Shown: positions 60,544 through 64,000 of the stretch, one piece after another
How positions within the stretch are numbered: the first letter of the stretch is position 1
Layout of the letters: the number at the start of each line of letters is the position of its first letter
NCBI GenBank assembly: GCA_016715965.1
Contig: JADJXG010000001.1
Coordinates: 2,671,501 to 2,735,500, forward strand
DNA from: Saprospiraceae bacterium
Lineage (GTDB): Bacteria > Bacteroidota > Bacteroidia > Chitinophagales > Saprospiraceae
Direction of reading: 5' to 3'
DNA: 64,000 nt
The notes under the pieces: model-generated
What the model saw: only the letters and a program-made list of their open reading frames with translations
Told to the model about the DNA's origin: nothing
The model's database searches: none
Program-made: the position numbers and the translations under genes

Positions 60544-61398
60544 TCATGCCATGGTGGGAAGTCGCTGTTTGCTTTTGGCCTGATCGACTTTCCACTGAGC
60601 CCATTTATCGCCCAGTAAAAAATTCATGCTCCGGTCCACCATCATGTGCTGAGTGATGTGAAAGATACCATTTAATCTTTGCGCCACCGAGTCAAAAGCC
60701 CTATAAGCAATTGAAAATCCGGATTCGGTATATTCGATATGATGCCAAAACTTCGAAGGCATAAACAAAGTTTCTCCATGCTCCAGGGTGGTTTCATAAC
60801 CCCTGAGGTATTTTAGGCCTGGATATTTTCCTTCATCAGGATCGATCGGATTTATCAAACAACCTACGGTAAAGGGAACTGGTCCCAGAAGGTCCGATTG
60901 ATCAGGAGCAAACAACAAAACCCTTTTTTTCGTCTGGAAATGGGTCAAAAAAACATGGGAGCAGTCGAGATCATAATGGATTTTGGTATAGGCCCCTTTA
61001 CCGCCAAAAAACATAAAAGGCAGTGAATCAATGAACCCATCCATGATGCTGAGCTTACCCAAATCATTTTTTAGTTCTGGAATCAGGGCTAGAATATTGA
61101 GAAGAAAGATCCGAATATTGGAAGAGCCATTTTGGATCAATCTGAGATAATCACCCAATAACATTCGGCCTGTCGGCGACATATAGCTCTTACCGGCTTT
61201 TGAGAAACTTTGGTCATAAATTGGAATTTCTACCTCTCCATACTTTTGAATGAAATATTCAAAGTCCCATTTCGAATAAGCTGGCCAATCCTGGATCAGA
61301 TCCTTAAAAACCACCGGTTTGTTCGCCTTTAAATATTGATTTTCAAATTCTTTTTTAGAAACATTGCTTCGTTTTTCGATAGCCTTGAGTATCATCAT
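60544..61398 (-). CDS. JmjC-like cupin (cupin_8) dioxygenase
   Basis: 284 residues. The pattern NKPVVFKDLIQDWPAYSKWDFEYFIQKYGEVEIPIYD is the cupin_8 N-terminus. The Fe(II) ligands are in THIHYDLDCSHVFL-like KIHYDLDCSHVF (H-x-D, near 140) and the distal His in MPSKFWHHIEY near 216. Such proteins are 2-oxoglutarate-dependent hydroxylases of proteins or small molecules. It is cytosolic and monocistronic, divergent from purM. Confidence 0.88.
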   Translation of the reverse strand: MMILKAIEKRSNVSKKEFENQYLKANKPVVFKDLIQDWPAYSKWDFEYFIQKYGEVEIPIYDQSFSKAGKSYMSPTGRMLLGDYLRLIQNGSSNIRIFLLNILALIPELKNDLGKLSIMDGFIDSLPFMFFGGKGAYTKIHYDLDCSHVFLTHFQTKKRVLLFAPDQSDLLGPVPFTVGCLINPIDPDEGKYPGLKYLRGYETTLEHGETLFMPSKFWHHIEYTESGFSIAYRAFDSVAQRLNGIFHITQHMMVDRSMNFLLGDKWAQWKVDQAKSKQRLPTMA

Positions 61399-61537
61399 TT
61401 ATTTTTTTGGGTTCTACCTTGCAAAATTAGCGAAGGTATTTCTTGATGGGTAATAAATAATTTGTTAAATCTAACAAGCTGTTTGGGGATAGAATGCCCA
61501 AAATGACAATCAGTATTTTTCTCTGTCGCGAATCATT

Positions 61538-61545
61538 TACCTTTG
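61538..61545 (+). promoter_or_regulatory. -7 box of the purM operon
   Basis: TACCTTTG lies 22 bp before the purM ATG at 61568. Confidence 0.6.
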
Positions 61546-61567
61546 TGTCCAACCGAATACCAGGAAC

Positions 61568-62725
61568 ATGGCAAAAAGATATGAATCGCTGGGAGTTTCA
61601 GCCTCCAAGTCTGAAGTGGAAAAGGCCATCAGGTCTCTGGACAAGGGTTTGGTCGAAAATGCTTTTTGCAAGGTCCTCCCGGATACCATGGGTGGAGATC
61701 CTCTATACTGTAATCTGATGCACGCTGATACCGCTGGTACAAAAACCAATCTGGCTTATCTTTGGTGGAAGGAAACCGCTGACCTCTCGGTTTGGAAAAA
61801 CATTGCTCAGGATGCCCTTGTCATGAATTTAGACGATCTTGCCTGTACAGGGGCCAGTTCTCCCGTAACAGTGTCCTCGACCATTGGTCGCAACAAGCAC
61901 CTGATTCCCGGGGAAATCATTGAAGCCATCATTCAAGGCACGGAAGAACTCCTCCGTATGTACCGAGACTTTGGGATTGAAATTTTGTCCGGTGGCGGAG
62001 AAACAGCAGATGTGGGTGACATCGTCCGGACCATTGATGTTGGTATAACCGCTTTTTGCCGCCTTCCGCTCAAGGATATTTTACCCATCGATATAAAACC
62101 TGGAGATCTGGTCATCGGATTGGCTTCTTATGGTCAGGCTGTCTATGAAAAGGAGTACAACAGTGGGATTGGATCCAACGGGTTGACAGCCGCAAGACAC
62201 GATTTGCTATCAAAATACTATTTGGAGCATTTCCCGGAGACGGTAGCGCCACAAACCAATCCGGCACACGCCTATACAGGACCTTTTAGGATAACAGATC
62301 AATCGGATTCCGGACACATAATAGGTCGTTTGCTTTGTTCTCCGACACGGACTTATGTTCCTTTTTTACACGAATTGATTCATCACAGACAGATCCGACC
62401 CCACGGCATTATTCATCTCACTGGTGGGGCCCATACAAAAGTCAAAAAGTTTATCAGAAATTTAAAAATTATCAAAGACCAATTAATCCCGGCACCTCCG
62501 GTTTTTTCGCTGATTGCACGACATTCTTTATGTTCACCGGACGAATTGTATGAGGTGTACAACATGGGGCAACGGCTGGAAATCTATTGTATTCCGGAGG
62601 ATGCCAATCAAATTTTGAAAACTGCAAAAGATTTTGGCATTGAAGCATCTGTCATTGGCAGAGTTGAATCAAGTAAAGATACCACGGTTGAATTGCACAC
62701 GGCTCAGGGAATTTTTCAATATTGA
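61568..62725 (+). CDS. purM: Phosphoribosylformylglycinamidine cyclo-ligase (AIR synthase)
   Basis: 385 residues, typical of the longer Bacteroidota PurM. Marks: LMHADTAGTKTNLAYLWWKE near 50, DALVMNLDDLACTGA near 86, LSGGGETADVGDIVRTIDVGITA near 140, GDLVIGLASYGQ near 180, and a late ITHLTGGAHTK-like IIHLTGGAHTKVKKF. It closes the imidazole ring in purine synthesis (FGAM + ATP to AIR). Two more genes follow at 6 and 5 bp. Confidence 0.94.
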   Translation: MAKRYESLGVSASKSEVEKAIRSLDKGLVENAFCKVLPDTMGGDPLYCNLMHADTAGTKTNLAYLWWKETADLSVWKNIAQDALVMNLDDLACTGASSPVTVSSTIGRNKHLIPGEIIEAIIQGTEELLRMYRDFGIEILSGGGETADVGDIVRTIDVGITAFCRLPLKDILPIDIKPGDLVIGLASYGQAVYEKEYNSGIGSNGLTAARHDLLSKYYLEHFPETVAPQTNPAHAYTGPFRITDQSDSGHIIGRLLCSPTRTYVPFLHELIHHRQIRPHGIIHLTGGAHTKVKKFIRNLKIIKDQLIPAPPVFSLIARHSLCSPDELYEVYNMGQRLEIYCIPEDANQILKTAKDFGIEASVIGRVESSKDTTVELHTAQGIFQY

Positions 62726-62731
62726 TCCGCC

Positions 62732-63019
62732 ATGTCTTCAGGTCCCACCAAATCTCTTTTGTATAGATATGCACTGCAACAATGCACGGATGAAGAGCAA
62801 GTTTTTGTAGAGCTTTGGCTTGCCTCAGATCCCAAGGTCAAAGATCAGTTGGAGATGATCCGCAGTATGCTCAATCATATTCAAGAGGATAAACCGGAAA
62901 ATAAAAAATCGACTTCCGAATTTGTTTCACCCTCCACTCGAAGTATGTATTGGCTTTGGTATATCCTGGTTGCAATAGTATTCATTGCAATCGTCTGTTG
63001 GAAAATATTCAAAGCTTGA
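62732..63019 (+). CDS. Small single-pass membrane protein
   Basis: 95 residues. An N-terminal cytosolic helix region (LLYRYALQQCTDEEQVFVELWLASDPKVKDQLEMI) resembles the zinc-less anti-sigma-factor start. One membrane helix near the end (WLWYILVAIVFIAIVCWKIF) is present, with nothing on the far side. It is translationally close to purM (6 bp) and the LuxE-like gene (5 bp). The function is unknown; a membrane tether or anti-sigma-like role is speculation. Confidence 0.7.
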   Translation: MSSGPTKSLLYRYALQQCTDEEQVFVELWLASDPKVKDQLEMIRSMLNHIQEDKPENKKSTSEFVSPSTRSMYWLWYILVAIVFIAIVCWKIFKA

Positions 63020-63024
63020 GCCCG

Positions 63025-64000
63025 ATGGTTGGCGAAGAAATAATAGCGCGGATTTTTGGTAAAGCAGACTTTGACTTTGAAGAATTGGCGATGGAAATTT
63101 TTAAAATCCAGTCCATTAAAAACGAAGTTTATAAAAATTATCTCCACCAACTAAGAATAGAACCGGAAAATGTAAAATATTTAAACAAAATACCTTTTTT
63201 GCCGGTGGATTTTTTTAAATACCACGACATTAAAACGGGAAATTGGAAAGAGGAAAAATATTTTCTGTCCTCTGGCACTACCGATGCCCAACGTTCGAAA
63301 CATTGTATAAAAAATCTACAAGACTATCATCGAATGACAGAGATTTGTTTGGAAATGTTTATTTCAGATATTCGAGAATACAGTATTTACGGATTGTTAC
63401 CTGGATACATTCAAAATCAACATTCGTCCCTGATAGAAATGGTTCGGCATTTTATAGAAAAATCAGGTAAAGCTGATTATAGAGAAAGAATATTCGCAGA
63501 TTTTAGTTTGTTGAGCCAGGCTTTGAAAAAGGAAAAATCAAATGGATCAAAAATTTTATTGTTTGGAGTGAGTTTTGCATTATTGGATTTTGGGGAAGCG
63601 CATCCACTTAGTTATGAACCATTGACCATCATCGAAACAGGTGGAATGAAAACCCACAGACGTGATTTTTCCAAGGAATATATTCTAAAAAAAATGCAAC
63701 TCAATTTTCCAAAAAGTATGATCTATTCAGAGTATGGCATGACAGAGATGATGTCGCAGGCTTATGCCACCGATGGAATGTGGTATTCACTCCCATCCCA
63801 TGCAAGGGTATTCATCAGAAATTCAGAAGACCCTTTTGGAGAATTTATCATCAACCGGCAGGGTAGGGTCAATGTCATCGATTTGGGCAATTTGCACAGT
63901 TGTTGTTTTCTGGAAACCGCAGACCTGGGTATATCCAATGCCAATCAACAGTTTAAAATAATGGGTAGAATTCAGAATGCGAGCATCAGAGGATGCAACT
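63025..64000 (+). CDS. LuxE-like acyl-protein synthetase / acyltransferase (partial)
   Basis: A frame from ATG 63025 stays open to the right edge (at least 325 codons). It reads LNKIPFLPVDFFKYHDIKTGNWKEEKYFLSSGTTDAQRSKHCI near 52-94, with the SSGTT phosphate-binding loop of adenylate-forming enzymes. Later segments are LLPGYIQNQHSSLIEMVRHFI and MIYSEYGMTEMMSQAYA near 232. This matches the LuxE/acyl-protein synthetase family, which activates acyl groups as AMP esters. The C-terminus lies outside the window. It probably shares the purM operon. Confidence 0.85.
   Translation, partial: MVGEEIIARIFGKADFDFEELAMEIFKIQSIKNEVYKNYLHQLRIEPENVKYLNKIPFLPVDFFKYHDIKTGNWKEEKYFLSSGTTDAQRSKHCIKNLQDYHRMTEICLEMFISDIREYSIYGLLPGYIQNQHSSLIEMVRHFIEKSGKADYRERIFADFSLLSQALKKEKSNGSKILLFGVSFALLDFGEAHPLSYEPLTIIETGGMKTHRRDFSKEYILKKMQLNFPKSMIYSEYGMTEMMSQAYATDGMWYSLPSHARVFIRNSEDPFGEFIINRQGRVNVIDLGNLHSCCFLETADLGISNANQQFKIMGRIQNASIRGCN

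Noticed and set aside
1..64000. tRNA, rRNA or an integron integrase within the window
   Set aside because: No tRNA-like cloverleaf or rRNA stretch was noticed, and no tyrosine-recombinase frame is present. The only recombinases are the IS481- and IS1595-family transposases.

Overview
The window comes from a Bacteroidota chromosome, plausibly a Saprospiria-like lineage. The evidence is type IX secretion (T9SS) C-terminal tails, FISUMP, Omp28-like and DUF6252-type proteins, many Bacteroidota promoter -7 boxes (TAnnTTTG), and almost no Shine-Dalgarno sequences. The genus is not identifiable from sequence alone.

The left 65% (1 to about 41.1 kb) is best read as a gene-cassette array of a sedentary chromosomal integron, seen without its integrase. 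All cassette genes are on the plus strand. Units of 0.1 to 6.3 kb are separated by 24 palindromic attC-like sites of 62 to 172 bp. In almost every unit the first 7-10 bases (GTT...) are the reverse complement of the unit's last bases (...AAC), which is what R'/R'' of a circular cassette should look like. Cassettes carry an M43 metalloprotease plus lipoprotein; an Mrr nuclease; a 6.3-kb copper-resistance set; ABM/DUF1772; cupin plus truncated globin (twice); AraC plus SDR (twice); L-asparaginase; Crp plus dihaem cytochrome c; a DUF6252-like lipoprotein; two paralogous S74/GH16/FISUMP sets (one hit by IS481- and IS1595-family elements); Crp plus methyltransferase; a five-gene AraC/EamA/cupin/CMD/hydrolase operon; four toxin-antitoxin loci (HigBA, RelE-like/Xre, HicAB, decayed HicAB); a broken Abi gene; and a broken VIT-family gene. 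A 126-bp ORF-less cassette is inserted repeatedly at the GTT crossover point. The right end is decayed, so the integrase and attI are expected to the left of position 1.

41.3-47 kb is a loose plus-strand set of small housekeeping or accessory proteins (DUF3830 pseudogene, three DUF1801 proteins, SMR transporter, DUF2200, DinB, PhzF), closed by a second copy of the IS481-family element at 47.0-48.3 kb. Some may be very old cassettes, but no attC site is visible there.

48.4-64 kb looks like ordinary chromosome: a DtxR regulator divergent from a dihaem oxidoreductase/Rieske/outer-membrane operon; an aminotransferase; an Omp28-like T9SS protein; a 975-residue protein of nine roughly 95-residue Cys-rich repeats; a JmjC-like cupin; and a purM / small membrane protein / LuxE-like operon running off the right edge.
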